DNA from: Diogma glabrata
Taxonomy: Eukaryota; Arthropoda; Insecta; Diptera; Cylindrotomidae
Reading direction: 5' to 3'
Length of the DNA: 64,000 nt
Assembly: GCA_963693315.1 (NCBI GenBank)
Contig: OY856186.1
Coordinates: 232,398,392 to 232,462,391, forward strand
Below the pieces are notes generated by a model that worked only from the letters and a program-made list of their open reading frames with translations, did not search any database and was not told the DNA's origin. A program made the position numbers and the translations under genes. Positions 1 through 10,860 of this stretch are shown here, one piece after another; the first letter of the stretch is position 1, and every line of letters starts with the position of its first letter.

Positions 1-840
1 CGCGTTTAAGATTCTCAAGATTTCTTGAATATTTTCAGTAGCTACTCAAATAGTTGTCCCAAGATGACTAAGAATAGTTAACACCTCAATCTAATGGCAT
101 TGTTGTATTAATTGGCTAACGTAAACTTCAGAAATTTGAATTATGAAAAGAATTCTGCGACCTACGTATTTCCGAGTCGTGATGCACCTAAATAGTTCAA
201 CTTGAAAAGATTATGGAAAACAGGTAAACGATTTGATTAAATAGATAAATTTGGTTTCTGATTGTAAATCACAGATTACGATATTGATACAATTCATATA
301 AGAATATTCGCTGTAACGATATAGTACCTTTAACAAAAAATCTATTGAAAATTTGAAAACAACAAGATTTTGAATTTGAATTTTTAAAGCAAGATAATTT
401 TATTTAAATTTAAAATATAACGTAATGTAACGGAGTTAAAAAATGCTGAATATGCGTGTTTGATTATTTTTTGCATCACAATTGATGGCCAAAAATAAAA
501 TCTAAATCATGTCGTTACTGCTTCTAAATTTGATTCATTTGTTCAAAGCATTTGCGACTGGTTTTAAAATTTGATAAAGTTCTCACGGATTTTATCAAGC
601 CTTTGTTAAGTATCTGATAAAAAATGTTAATATATATCACTGATATGAAATACGTAAGCCAATCTTTAATTTCCTTTTCAAAATTGAGATGTTCCTTTTG
701 ATCCACAGGAATAGCATATATTTACCACTTTTTTATTTAACAATTAAACAAATTGCACTTGATCCTCCATTGAATGTCTGTCGGGAATCGAATAACACAT
801 CCTTCAGCACATTTCTAATAATAGTTTGGCTAGTATTGAC
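1..840. other. AT-rich stretch, nothing recognised
   Basis: No reading frame with recognisable protein similarity and no clear repeat structure. A 60-codon minus-strand frame at 524-706 has low-complexity composition and no motif, so I do not call it a gene. Confidence 0.5.
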
Positions 841-844
841 AAAC

Positions 845-1283
845 GAGTGAACGTGAGATATTACATACCACAGGAAATAGTAGTAAGATATCACTACCTA
901 GTCAACCCTAAATTTTATCTAGAAGTATTCCTTGGTAATGGCACGTTATTGCTTACTCGAGGAATCGAGCTTTGATATTTCTCTTTGTGTGGGCTTTAAT
1001 AATTGAGGAAGACAGTGCGTCACATGATCAAGGAATATACCACTAGTCGGATTATTGGCAACCCCCTTTTAATTTTGTAATTTTGCAAATTTTTAAAAGA
1101 CATTTTCTTTTTATCTCTTATTTTATTTTTATTTTATGTATGCTATCCTATCATCATAGGATATGTCATATTTTATATGTGATAGAATTTATTGTTTAGT
1201 TATTCCTTCTTTGAAAAAAAAAAAAAAAACAAAACATAAAGATTTGCGTTCATCAACACCTTACAACGCATTTTATTAACAAA
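845..1283 (-). mobile_element. Non-coding TIR repeat family A, copy 1 (partial)
   Basis: Shares long diverged blocks, in the same order, with 33,735-34,525 and with the reverse complement of 47,965-48,612. Shared landmarks are a pair of GATATCAC palindromes, GTGTGGGCTTTAAT, GATCAAGGAATA, a segment near GATTATTGGCAAC, and the end block ending GCATTTTATTAA. No coding capacity is visible. It looks like a non-autonomous DNA transposon fragment; the superfamily is not determinable from what I see. Confidence 0.6.
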
Positions 1284-1477
1284 AAAACATATGAAAGCTT
1301 TAAAATTTTTTTAAAATTTTAATGACGCTTAAGGTGCCAAAAGGTGGTCAAATGTATTAAAAACGTTAAAACACGATAACGTACAACAGTTCTATTGGAT
1401 AGCAAATAAGCAACATTGCAATATTAAAAAAAAACAATTTTTGTTTAGAACATTGTTTTTTTCAAAAAAAACAATTT

Positions 1478-1510
1478 GTTTTAAACACTGTTTTAAACAG
1501 TGTTTAAAAC
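1478..1510. repeat. Short perfect palindrome
   Basis: GTTTTAAACACTG and its reverse complement CAGTGTTTAAAAC are separated by 7 bases. It sits next to further TGTTTAAAAC repeats, so it may be a self-expanded AT-rich palindrome. Confidence 0.6.
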
Positions 1511-1873
1511 AAAAGTGTTTAAAACAAACCAACTCTGATTTCAATACACCAGGGTCGAGCAATTTCTTGATTTTTCAACACCCTGTATCTTAGACAGGGT
1601 TAAAAAAAAACTAAAAACGCAGAAAACTTTTTTTTATTGATGTCAACGAATTCTAATTATACAAAATTAAAACCTCATTTCCAGACCTTGCTGATTTCAC
1701 GTGTTTTTCACCCGGCATTAGAAATATGTTTCTCCTCGACGCCTAATAAATTCATTTTGTTAAAATTTTATCCGGAACTCCAAGAATTCCCATTGCAATA
1801 GGTAGATTTTATATGAAATCTACCTAAAACAAGCAGCTCAAAGGATAAACTTATATCATATTATTTAGAACAT

Positions 1874-1935
1874 CAGCAGCCAAATTCTGTAACTGTGAAG
1901 CGGTGTAGTGATAAATTTTTTATCACTTCACCGTA
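1874..1935 (+). repeat. Half-copy of CAGCCAAATTCTG inverted repeat
   Basis: Carries CAGCCAAATTCTGTAACTG, GTGAAGCGG and a facing TATCACTTCACCG. The same modules occur as a larger alternating palindrome at 12,340-12,495. Non-coding. Confidence 0.65.
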
Positions 1936-2123
1936 AAGAAATCTAAATTAGTGAAATGTTAAAACTGAAAAGTTAACACTGACTTTTGGTTTGTGAAAAA
2001 ATAAAATGAATGCTTTTGTTGCTAACGTCATTATGTCAAAAAACACAATTACACCAATGTGATTTGTTTATTTAAGATTTCAAAATAACATCAAAAATTT
2101 TTTTTCAAATTTAACTTCGAAAA

Positions 2124-2152
2124 TATTTATTTATTTATTTATTTATTTATTA
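2124..2152 (-). repeat. (TAAA)n 3' tail of outer LINE
   Basis: A run of TTTA units on the + strand, read as TAAA on the element's strand, about 275 bases past the ORF2 stop. Tetranucleotide tails are usual for several LINE clades that lack poly-A tails. Confidence 0.75.
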
Positions 2153-2399
2153 AATTAAAAATTATATATACATAAGGCCTAGCCTTTTTTGGTGTACATA
2201 TATGTAGAAATTATTATAAAGAACAATTTGATAAAATTTCCATAGTATAATACTAATTCATTTAAAGTAAGCTTACTATAGTTCAATTAACTTAATTAAA
2301 AAAAGAAAAAAAAAATTTATTTTATATGGGATTCACTTACATATAAACAACAAAGACATCATTAAACGTTCAAAAAAAAATTTTTGCTTTTTTTTAAAA

Positions 2400-3139
2400 C
2401 TATATCTCTTCCATGCGACAAAGAACATCAAAGCACTTATCCTTAAATTGTTTCAACGATGTAGCAGCCCGTATATCTGGAGAGAGTTTATTGAAAAGAG
2501 ACAACCCATAAACAAAAAATGATTTATTTTTGTAGTGGTACGGTTTATAGGTAGTGTAACATGGTTTAGCCTTGAACTTCTTCGATGCCTAAGATTTAAC
2601 TTATCATATAAATAATTAGGGGTTTTGGTGGTAATTAACTTATATATTGATACACATAGAAGGTAATTTAGATAGCACTTCAAAGAACAACCAAGAAGAG
2701 ATGTTTTAAAGCGTGAAAGAGAACAAAAACGAGACAAATGGAAGACATATCGAATGCAAGCGTTGAAAGCCCTATGTAACTTGCAAAAACCGCCTGCGCT
2801 AAGGTTACCAAGAAGTGATGAACAATAGGTAAATTGTGGCAGTATTAGTGATTTAAACAATTTTTTCCTAAGACTAATCGTTGTGAAAGATGAAGACGGC
2901 CATAGACTCTGTAGACAAGAATAAACTTTAGAACAAATTGAGGAGACTTGCACGTTCCAATTTAATTGTGAGTCAAAAATTACACCCAGATTCCGTGAAG
3001 ATTCAGAAAACGGAATCAATTTATTACCCAGTCGAATAGATGGAGCATGTGTTCTGTGGTAGTGATTATTTGTTATACTAAATAGTATAGATACAGTTTT
3101 ACAAGCGTTTAGAGCTAAATCATTGCGATACGCCCACTC
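2400..3139 (-). pseudogene. Outer LINE ORF2, 3' part (RT C-terminus)
   Basis: C-terminal part of the reverse-transcriptase ORF, downstream of the catalytic core. It opens with the RT segment reading W-x2-RNDLALNACKT, then RNLGVIFD and LNW, a hallmark segment after the YADD box in LINE RTs. The frame is open to 2,453. A one-base shift near 2,520-2,530, in a T-rich run, moves to the frame with SFFVYGLSLFNKL, the expected C-terminal segment, ending at a TAG at 2,400-2,402. The 5' side stops at the poly-T of the nested LINE, so the AAA codons just before it are the inserted element's tail and not part of this protein. The other part of this ORF is at 7,064-9,296. Confidence 0.85.
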
Positions 3140-3261
3140 TTTTTTTTTTTTTTTTTTATTCAAAGTTAGGCATGTTTAGTGTTAATTATAATAAATTATA
3201 AATTAACGTCTCTGAATATCCGAAGATACCATGCCAACTAGGGATAAGAATGGAATGCAAA

Positions 3262-6126
3262 TTAAGATTCTCTGAGAAATTTATGAACGTTAACTTTAAA
3301 GCCTTGAGGATTAAATTCATCAGGGAAAACCCAGGAAGGTAAGGCATTCCAAAGATGAGAGACTCTGTTGAAAAAGTCACGTTGGAAGGCTACAGTTCTA
3401 CACCTAATTATTTGAACGGTAAAGGGATGCGCTGCTACGTTTGCTCTGGTGTGACGCGAAAGGTTTGATGATTTAGGTAAAATCGATTTGATCTCTTCAG
3501 AAGCTCGTTCATCCATAATATATTTATAAAATATAGTCAAATCAGCAACATTTCTTCTGTGCTGCAAGGAATCAAGACCGTTAGTAAGACTTGGGTTACC
3601 AATGAGTTTAATAGCTCTACGCTGTACAGAATCAAGGCAGTTGAGACTACTCAAGTAAGCTCCACCCCATATGTGAGAACAGTATTCCATGCAGGGACGT
3701 ATAAAAGATTTATAAACTAAAAGAAGTTGTTCGCTATCGAAAAACTTACGACATCGCCCCAAAAATCCTAACTTTTGAACAGCATTCTTAGCCAGATTAA
3801 AAATATGAGAATTCCACTTCATATTATTTTCAATCTCAACTCCTAGAAGTCTGACAGACTCATTCTCTAAAAGATTTTTGGGGCCAAACGTTAATGGAAA
3901 AGGATTGGGTGTCGTTATCCTAGAAAAATGACAAACCTGTGTTTTGCTTGTATTGAATTCAACACTGTTAGCAATACCCCAATCCATAATTGTTTTAAGA
4001 TCAGTGTTAAGGGAATCTATCAATTTTGACCTACACTCACTAAGCGCTAAGGGTGTATATAGTTTAGGTGCTTCATGAGACGCATGAAGCGTGCTATCAT
4101 CAGCAAAACTATGTATAGGATGAACCGTTGAGTCCAACAAATCATTAATATAGATAAGAAAAAGAGTTGGTGATAAAGCGGAACCCTGAGGAACTCCTGC
4201 ATTAGTTGAAAAAGTATTCGATGATACACCGTCAACATTGACCCGAAATTTTCGATCAGATATAAAGCTCTGTGTCCAAGATATAAGCTGCTCGTCTAAA
4301 CCATAGGATCTCAATTTGCATATAAGGTTGTTATGCCAAACTTTGTCAAATGCCTTGGAAATATCAAGAGCAACACCGAATGTTTCTCCAAAGTTTTCAA
4401 GCGACTTATTCCAGATATGAGTGACAAAAGACAGCAAATCTCCCGTCGCTCTTCCTTTTCGAAATCCATATTGTCTCTCATTAATTAATTTGGAAGACTC
4501 TAAGAAGCTCATTAAATTAAAATTGACATATTTCTCAAAAATTTTAGCAACTACCGATAAAATTGAAATGGGTCTGTAATTCGTAGGATCAGTCTTACTG
4601 CCCTTTTTTGAAACTGGCTGTACACTAGCCATTTTCCAAATTTCAGGAAAAATTCCTTTCTTATATGACAAATAGAAGATTTTTGTGAGGATTGGTGCTA
4701 GCTCCCTAGCAAATGTTTTAAGTATAATCGGAGGAATAAAATCAGGGCCTGTTGCCTTGTTAGTATTGATTTTTAAAAGCATTTTTCGAACAATGTTTTT
4801 CCGAAAAATTATCCGCCTCATTTTATAAGAAACTTTAGAAATAGATTTAGGTTGGAAATTAGGTTCTTTTAAAGTAGAATTTAAAGAGAAATAATGCCCA
4901 AGCAAATTAGCTTTCTCTTTTGGATCAATGATAGGGACATCTCTATTAACAAGAGGCGGTAGGGAAGATTTACAAAAGTTGCTTTGGACAGCCTTTGCGG
5001 CTTTATAGAAATTGCGTGAACCAGTCGGATGTTCTGCGAATTTAGATGCTTTTTTCCTATTAAATAGATGTTTCTCTTCATCTATTAACTTACGACATAA
5101 ATTTCTCTCTTTACGGTACTGTCTAAGGTTTTCATCGGTTTTGTTTTGATTAAACTTTCGAAAAGCCTTTTTTTTAACTTTTATAGCTTTTTTGCATTTA
5201 CTAGAAAACCATAGATCAGTTTTCGGAATGATCAATTTATTAGGAATAAATCTGTGCATACCATCAATTACAGTTTCAGAAAAATTTGATGCAGCTATGT
5301 CTGGGTCTTGGCCGGTAAGGCAATAGCGTTTCCAAGGAAAACGTCTAAAAAAACTTTTTAGTCCTTGCCAATCCGCAGCTTTGTAATCCCAAACATTGCG
5401 AGGATTCGCTTTAAATTGTTTTGGAATTTGTATATTTAGTTGTGTGGAGATCAAATTATGATCTGAACCACCCAATGGTTCTGATATTTTAAATTGAACC
5501 AGATATGGATCGTTTGTCATAAATAAATCAAGTAAATTACTACTTTGACCAGGAATGTCAGGAACTCAGGTTGGCAGGTCTATTATTTGAGTAAAATTGT
5601 GATAAAGAGCAAACAACTCAGCCTGTCTACCAACCTCGTCAGTTTTAGAGCTGTGTGTAAGCCATTCTTTATTGTGGACATTAAAATCTCCAAGAACTAT
5701 AAACTTTGCATTAGGATACTCAACCAACCTATCTATCTTCTCAGATAAGTCATGAAATAAATTAGAGTTCTCAGGTGAATTAGGTGAACGGTAAAGTCCA
5801 AAGACAAACAGCGTTTGACTTGGGCAACTAATTTTTAGTGACACCATGTTGTGAAATTTTGCATTTAATTCAAATTTATTTAATCTCACATATGGTATAG
5901 TATCCCTAATATAAGCACAAACTCCATGCTTAATGTAGAAAGAGGATTCAAGTTCATAATTGGGACAAAGGTATCTGTTTTTATCTAAGGTCATAGCACG
6001 CGCACTGATAATCGTTTCCGTTAAAAACAAAATATCAGGTTTCATAGTTTCAAGAAAAAGATGGACTGAATTAAGGTTTATATTCAATCCTCTTATGTTC
6101 GCATAGCTGATAGATAATTTTGCCAT
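3262..6126 (-). pseudogene. Inner LINE ORF2: AP endonuclease + reverse transcriptase, one stop
   Basis: About 954 codons interrupted by a single TGA at 5,566-5,568; the frame is the same on both sides. The N-terminal 186 codons form an AP-type endonuclease: NIRGL, LTET, GDFNVHNKEW and the IDLPT segment; the partner SDHNL motif lies just after the stop. The reverse transcriptase follows, with YRPISILS, QYGFRKGRATGDLL, ALDISKAFDKVWH, GVPQGSALSP and the catalytic FADD at about residue 472 of the downstream piece. The stop sits where related elements usually read PTRxPD, so a CGA-to-TGA change is the simple explanation. All catalytic motifs I can check are present. The protein nicks target DNA and copies the element RNA at the nick. 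No RNase H domain is evident at the C-terminus. Confidence 0.9.
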
Positions 6127-7063
6127 TTTAATTCATAAGAGAAATATCAATGAAAAACATACATACGAAAACCACAGTAATGCGAAAACAAACAAACTCA
6201 AATTGAAATTGAATAAACTCAAATTGAAATTGAAATTGACTACTTCAACAGCTGGACCACCTGAATCTAAGTCTAGGTTCACTGTTAAAATTGACAATTA
6301 AAATTATGAAATAATGAAATAGATAAATAATAAAATTTTACTTGAGTAGATAGGAAAGAAAAACCATAATTGCATTCAAAATAAAAACAAAATCTAAACT
6401 GACAAATTAACAGCCCAAAAACTTGAATCTAACTCTAAGTTCCGGCTGCCAAATCGACAATTCAAACTCTAAAATCGCTATTGAAGCAAACAGATTAAAC
6501 CAAACCGAAAAAAAAAACGAAATAGGATTAAAAGGAGAACGTGAAAACTCTTACTCTTTAAAGGTACTACAGTAAGTATGTAATTTAACAATAAAAAATT
6601 GTTGCACCTTACCGCCCACGAATATTTTGATTTGATTATTAAATTGATTAGTGTAAACGTACTAAACAATTCCAATTTAATAACACACTATGTAAAATAA
6701 CTATATATACTAGATTAACAATAATCTACTAGACGATAATAATGTTTCTAAATATATTTAAAAACTTATCTTTATATTATCCTCCTGAATATTTGGATCT
6801 ATAAATTTCGTTTAATTTTGATCTTGAATTAAATCCAAATTGTGTATTATCCTTACCGATTTTTTAAAGCAATGTTTAAATTTTCAAAAGTAAATGATAA
6901 TAAAATATATATGTATATCGATTTCAATATAATCAATATTTTCACAAGACACAACCTTGACGATGATAAAACACGAACAAAATATTATCACATAAAAATT
7001 TAATTAAATTCAAATTCAATTACACGACATTTAAAAAGCGGAGACGATACACAATTATTTTTT
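6127..7063 (-). other. 5' leader of inner LINE, no ORF1
   Basis: About 940 bases upstream of ORF2 without a convincing ORF. It contains short AAATTGAAATTG tandem units near 6,195-6,240. In the element's orientation this should be the 5' untranslated region and internal promoter. The lack of ORF1 may be typical of this lineage or reflect loss of a gag-like ORF. Confidence 0.6.
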
Positions 7064-7068
7064 ACTCT
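7064..7068. repeat. Target-site duplication of inner LINE (ACTCT)
   Basis: ACTCT here matches ACTCT at 3,136-3,140 on the other side of the insertion. The last T at the 3' side is ambiguous with the poly-T, so the duplication is 4 or 5 bp. Confidence 0.8.
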
Positions 7069-9296
7069 AATATACTTTCCAAATCCTGGTTAATTTTAGA
7101 GACAATACTCGGTATATTATTCGCTAGTCCGTCTGCGTAAATTTGAACATCATCAGCATATAAATGTATTTTACAAAATTTTAATACCAATGGCAAGTCA
7201 TTAATATATATTGAAAAAAGCAGGGGACCCAGCACAGAACCTTGAGGAACACCTGAACTAATATATAAGAAATCGGAAATTAGATTGTCCAACGTAACAC
7301 TTTGACAACGCTTATGTAAATAGGATGATATAAGACGTAGAGCACTCGAGGTAAAATTAAATTTATCAGACAGTTTTTTTAGTAATATTTTATGATTTAC
7401 CATATCAAACGCCTTAGAAAAATCTAGTAAAACTAGAATAGAGACTTTTTTCTTATCCAGTGACATTATAATATCGTCTGCAACCTTTAAAAGTGCTGTT
7501 TGCGTACTATGCCCTTTGCGGAAACCAGATTGAAAGGTCGACATCAGCTTATAGCGTTTGATGTGTTCATCAATTTGGTTTTTAACAATAATCTCAAAAG
7601 CTTTAGAGAGAGCACACAAGATACTAATTGGCCTGAGATCTTTTACAGATTTTGGATTTGATTTTTTAGGAATAGGGATGATCTTGGCTACTTTCCAGAT
7701 GCTAGGAAATTGGGATGTAGTGAGTATGAAATTAAAAATATGGGTTATGAAAGGCGCAACTATGGGTAGACAAAGTTTTATAAATTTAAGAGGAATTTCA
7801 TCAAAGCCTATAGCGTTGGATTTAATGGATTTGATAGCATTAACCGTATCAAGCGTGCAAACATTGTAAAATGAAAAGCTATTTTTAGGCAAATTATTGC
7901 TGGGTAAATTGTTATTAGGTGTGTACGTATCTGAGTCAATTTGTATTGTACTATTAACACAATTTGAAGCAAACTGTGTATTAATATCATTTGGAGAGAA
8001 AGAAATATGTTGCCGGTCATGAGATCTAATTCCAGTCCCTTTGATTCTTTTCCAAAGTTCTTTCGCTGGCAAATTTGGATTAATGAATTTTTCCATATAA
8101 TCTTTCTTAGCACATTTAGATAAGAAATTAACTCTATTTCGTAGCGATTTGAATGTATTGAAATTTTCCTGATCTCTCGTCCTGATCCATATTCGATAGG
8201 CATTGTCTCTAAGAGCCATAGCTGCCCGAATAGAATCATTGAACCAAGGGTTTATTTCCGTTTTAATAACTACTTCTTTAACCGGCACAGTTTCATCGTA
8301 AATTTTCTTTATAGTTGTATTAAAGAAATTTAGCAAATCATCAGAATTACTTAAGTTATAAAACTTTTCCCATGGTTGTGATAATATTTTATAAACGACA
8401 TCATCCATGTTGATATTTCTATAATCTCGAAAACTGTAATTATTGCTAGTCTGAGTAACTTCAATATTGTAGGTACCAAAAACCATATCATGCTTAGAAA
8501 TACCAGGAACATCAACTTGGTTATATTTTAAGATTTTTGAAGTATCATTTACAATGACAAGATCAAGCAATGATGATGATGTTTTAGTGAAATGTGTTGC
8601 ACTTTGAGATAGATTTACAAGCCCATACTCAATCAAGAGATCAGTGAAGTCATTAGATATAGGAGTGGACATAAGTAAATTGGTGTTAAAGTCACCAGTA
8701 ATAATCACATCATTATATTGGGGCAATAAATTATCAAGAATACTATTGAGACCGGTTCTAGTGTTAAATTTTTTACTATCTGGGTTATAAACAACGCCAA
8801 AAAGAATTTTCCGGTTTGATATATGAATTTCAAGGAAAATAAACTCTATTCCAGAAACGCAATATTCATGTAAACTTAAAGTTTGCTTACAGCTCAAACC
8901 CGTTCCAGATATTTCCACTGATTTTCCCACGACAAAACACTTTATTCCTTTCCGAATATAAACGGCTACACCTCCGCCTCTACGCTTGATTCGATCATTG
9001 CGAAACATATTAAATCCTTGTATTTCCACAAGTTTATTATTTATATAAGGTTTTAACCATGTTTCAGATACACCTATTGCAATAAGTGGTGCATCCTTCA
9101 GAATATTCCGAACTTCATCGATTTTATTAGTGGCTTTGGTATAAATGCTTTGGCTATTAAAATGACAGAAATTAAGGAGATTTAAATTATCCTTAAAAGC
9201 AGATCTAAGGACAACGTTGGTTAAGTTCACAGAGTTCAATGAGTTTGATGTTCTTTGAGTCACAATTCTAGTCATGTTTCTGAAGAGAAGTAGCAA
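7064..9296 (-). pseudogene. Outer LINE ORF2, 5' part (endonuclease + RT core)
   Basis: About 744 codons, truncated by the nested insertion rather than by its own stop; the terminal TAA is made by the junction with the inner LINE. The AP endonuclease occupies roughly residues 40-270: NFCHFNSQS, SETWL, RNDRIKRRGGGVAVY, GDFNTNL and ISKHD. Reverse transcriptase motifs follow: LRPISILCAL, QSGFRKGHSTQTALL, LLDFSKAFDMVNH, SGVPQGSVLGPLLF and catalytic YADD at about residue 712. No internal stop is seen in this part. It is the N-terminal and catalytic part of the protein whose C-terminus lies at 2,400-3,139. Enzyme role: target nicking and target-primed reverse transcription. Confidence 0.9.
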
Positions 9297-9563
9297 ATTT
9301 TAAACGAGAACGTGATAAAAAAAAATTTAGAATGGTTTAGTTTAGTTAATTATATTATAATATAAATTTAAGTTTATCTTACAAAAAATTGTAACGCCCT
9401 TAAACAATTTAACAAAAGAAAAATAAGATATAAATTCACAAAAATTAAGAAGTATCAAATTAGAAAGCAAAATTCAGAAAAATAATTCGAAGTAGTTAAG
9501 CAAATAATATATAATATTTAGTTATGTTAATTCATTAAAGTTGGAAAAAATGTTGATTGGTGA

Positions 9564-10847
9564 CTAATTGCTATTTAGTAAGAAGTGTAGATCTTCCAGT
9601 GACTGAATAAATAGCCAGTCAGCGTTAGGACAAACTTTTACTACCACTTTTCCGCCTCGCACAGAGAATGAGTGTATTTTATTCAATTTTTTTGAAGCAC
9701 GTACAGCACTATAAATAAGTCTTGCGGATTCAGATAGATGTTCATTAAACATGATCTTATTTGATGACGATTGTAAGACATCTTGTTGATGAATAGAAAT
9801 GCCAGCTGATTTTGAGTTCTTGACAATTGATAAGTATTTATAAAACAACGTATCTCGTAAACTTTTATCACGAAACGTTACGATAACTATTGGTGTTTGC
9901 TTTATTCGCCGGATAGAGAAATCAGCTATAGAAATACAAACTTTAAGTTGTTCTGAGATTTTGATGAATATTGATTGTAGCTTGTCATATGTTTCATCAA
10001 TCCGAAAGGAAATACCGGTTATTTTAATGTCTTTTGCTCAAGATTGCTGTTCAAGAAATTCCAGTCGTTTTTTTAATCTATTGTTCTCTGATTCGAAGGA
10101 TATTGATATTTTATTAGATGTAGCGCCCATTTGATCAAGTTTTACGGAAACTAATGATTTGAAGAAAGTTTCATGTATATTTGCGTCACTGGCTAAAAGT
10201 AAAGCATAATTTTCAAAAATAAGCTTCAACAAAGGTTTGTCATAAATGACAACCATTATTTCATGAGTTGTTTTGTTCCGTGATATCGCAAATTGAGTGT
10301 CGCATAACTTAATATTTAATACTCCAAGCATATCATTAAGTAGTAGTCTTAGCATGCCTTGATCTTCTTTATAAATATTGCATATTCCATGTATCCTTAT
10401 ATAGTTTGACAAGTTTTCAGATTCTATCAAATTTATGCGTTTATGAGCAGCATTAAAGCATTTTTGAACGTCTTCTACACGAGCAATCATTTCTTGGTGA
10501 ATTCCAGCCACTCGAGCTGAGATTTCATTAACATTTTTAAGAACACTTTGAAGGTTAGATTTCAATTCCTCTACACCTTCGGAAAGTGCACAAACAACCT
10601 TATTTGTAGAAGACGATTTTTCATAGTAGCATTTTGGGCAACACCATGAAATTTTGTTCGTTATAAAATATCTATATTGATCGGAAGATATTGAAATACA
10701 CCCAAGTTCAAACGACGCAAGACATTCATTACATTTCATTGATGGTTTGTCAGGATCAATTAATTGTAAGCAAGCATGACAAACAAGATTGTCTGGCCTT
10801 GGCCGTTTCTCATTTTTAGTTAGTGGAGATGGTGGTGATCGTAACAT
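9564..10847 (-). pseudogene. Outer LINE ORF1 with PHD-like zinc finger, one stop
   Basis: About 427 codons in one frame with a single TGA at 10,038-10,040. Residues 23-73 form a PHD-like finger: Cys 23, 26, 39, 42, 50, 70 and 73 are in place, but the usual His is a Glu at position 47. A helical segment with many Lys, Glu and Asn residues (about 85-135) may form a coiled coil. The part after the stop (from 10,037 down) reads smoothly to the TAA at 9,564 and ends with SLEDLHFLLNSN. PHD-type ORF1 proteins are known from CR1-group LINEs, where they probably bind element RNA. The stop follows a Ser codon and can be explained as CGA-to-TGA. The gap to ORF2 (9,296) is about 270 bases. Confidence 0.8.
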
Positions 10848-10860
10848 ACTGATATCTTAG

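Larger units (their letters stand above)
1284..2123. other. Non-coding stretch with short palindromes
   Basis: No gene recognised. It holds a palindrome at 1478-1510 and a half-copy of the CAGCCAAATTCTG inverted-repeat family at 1874-1935. Around 1,550-1,600 there is a CACCCTGTAT motif of the kind seen at ends of some Tc1/mariner relics, but no partner end was found. Confidence 0.5.
3141..7063 (-). mobile_element. I/Jockey-group LINE (inner), nested full-length insertion
   Basis: About 3.9 kb, flanked by ACTCT duplications (3,136-3,140 and 7,064-7,068). It ends in a poly-A tail on the minus strand (poly-T at 3,140-3,157), about 100 bases beyond its ORF stop. One long ORF encodes endonuclease plus reverse transcriptase. 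No ORF1 is visible in the 0.9 kb upstream. The single intact-looking ORF and the precise 5-bp duplication indicate target-primed insertion of a complete copy into the older LINE. The RT and C-terminal segment (SHLWNALPSWVFP) resemble I-group and Jockey-group elements of insects; clade assignment is tentative. Confidence 0.88.
2124..10860 (-). mobile_element. CR1/Jockey-group LINE (outer), split by a nested LINE
   Basis: Minus-strand non-LTR retrotransposon with ORF1 (9,564-10,847), ORF2 in two pieces (7,064-9,296 and 2,400-3,139) and a (TAAA)n 3' tail at 2,124-2,152. A second LINE at 3,141-7,063 interrupts ORF2. The flanks match across the insertion: ACTCT occurs at both 3,136-3,140 and 7,064-7,068, and joining them restores one uninterrupted reading frame through the reverse transcriptase. 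The RT motifs and short-repeat tail favour the CR1/Jockey assemblage; the exact clade needs a phylogeny. The 5' end beyond ORF1 is not defined. Damage is light (one stop in ORF1, one frameshift near the end of ORF2), which suggests a fairly young copy. Confidence 0.85.

Noticed and set aside
7558..8239. Frames overlapping the outer LINE ORF2 on both strands
   Set aside because: Shadows of the real endonuclease-RT frame, without motifs.
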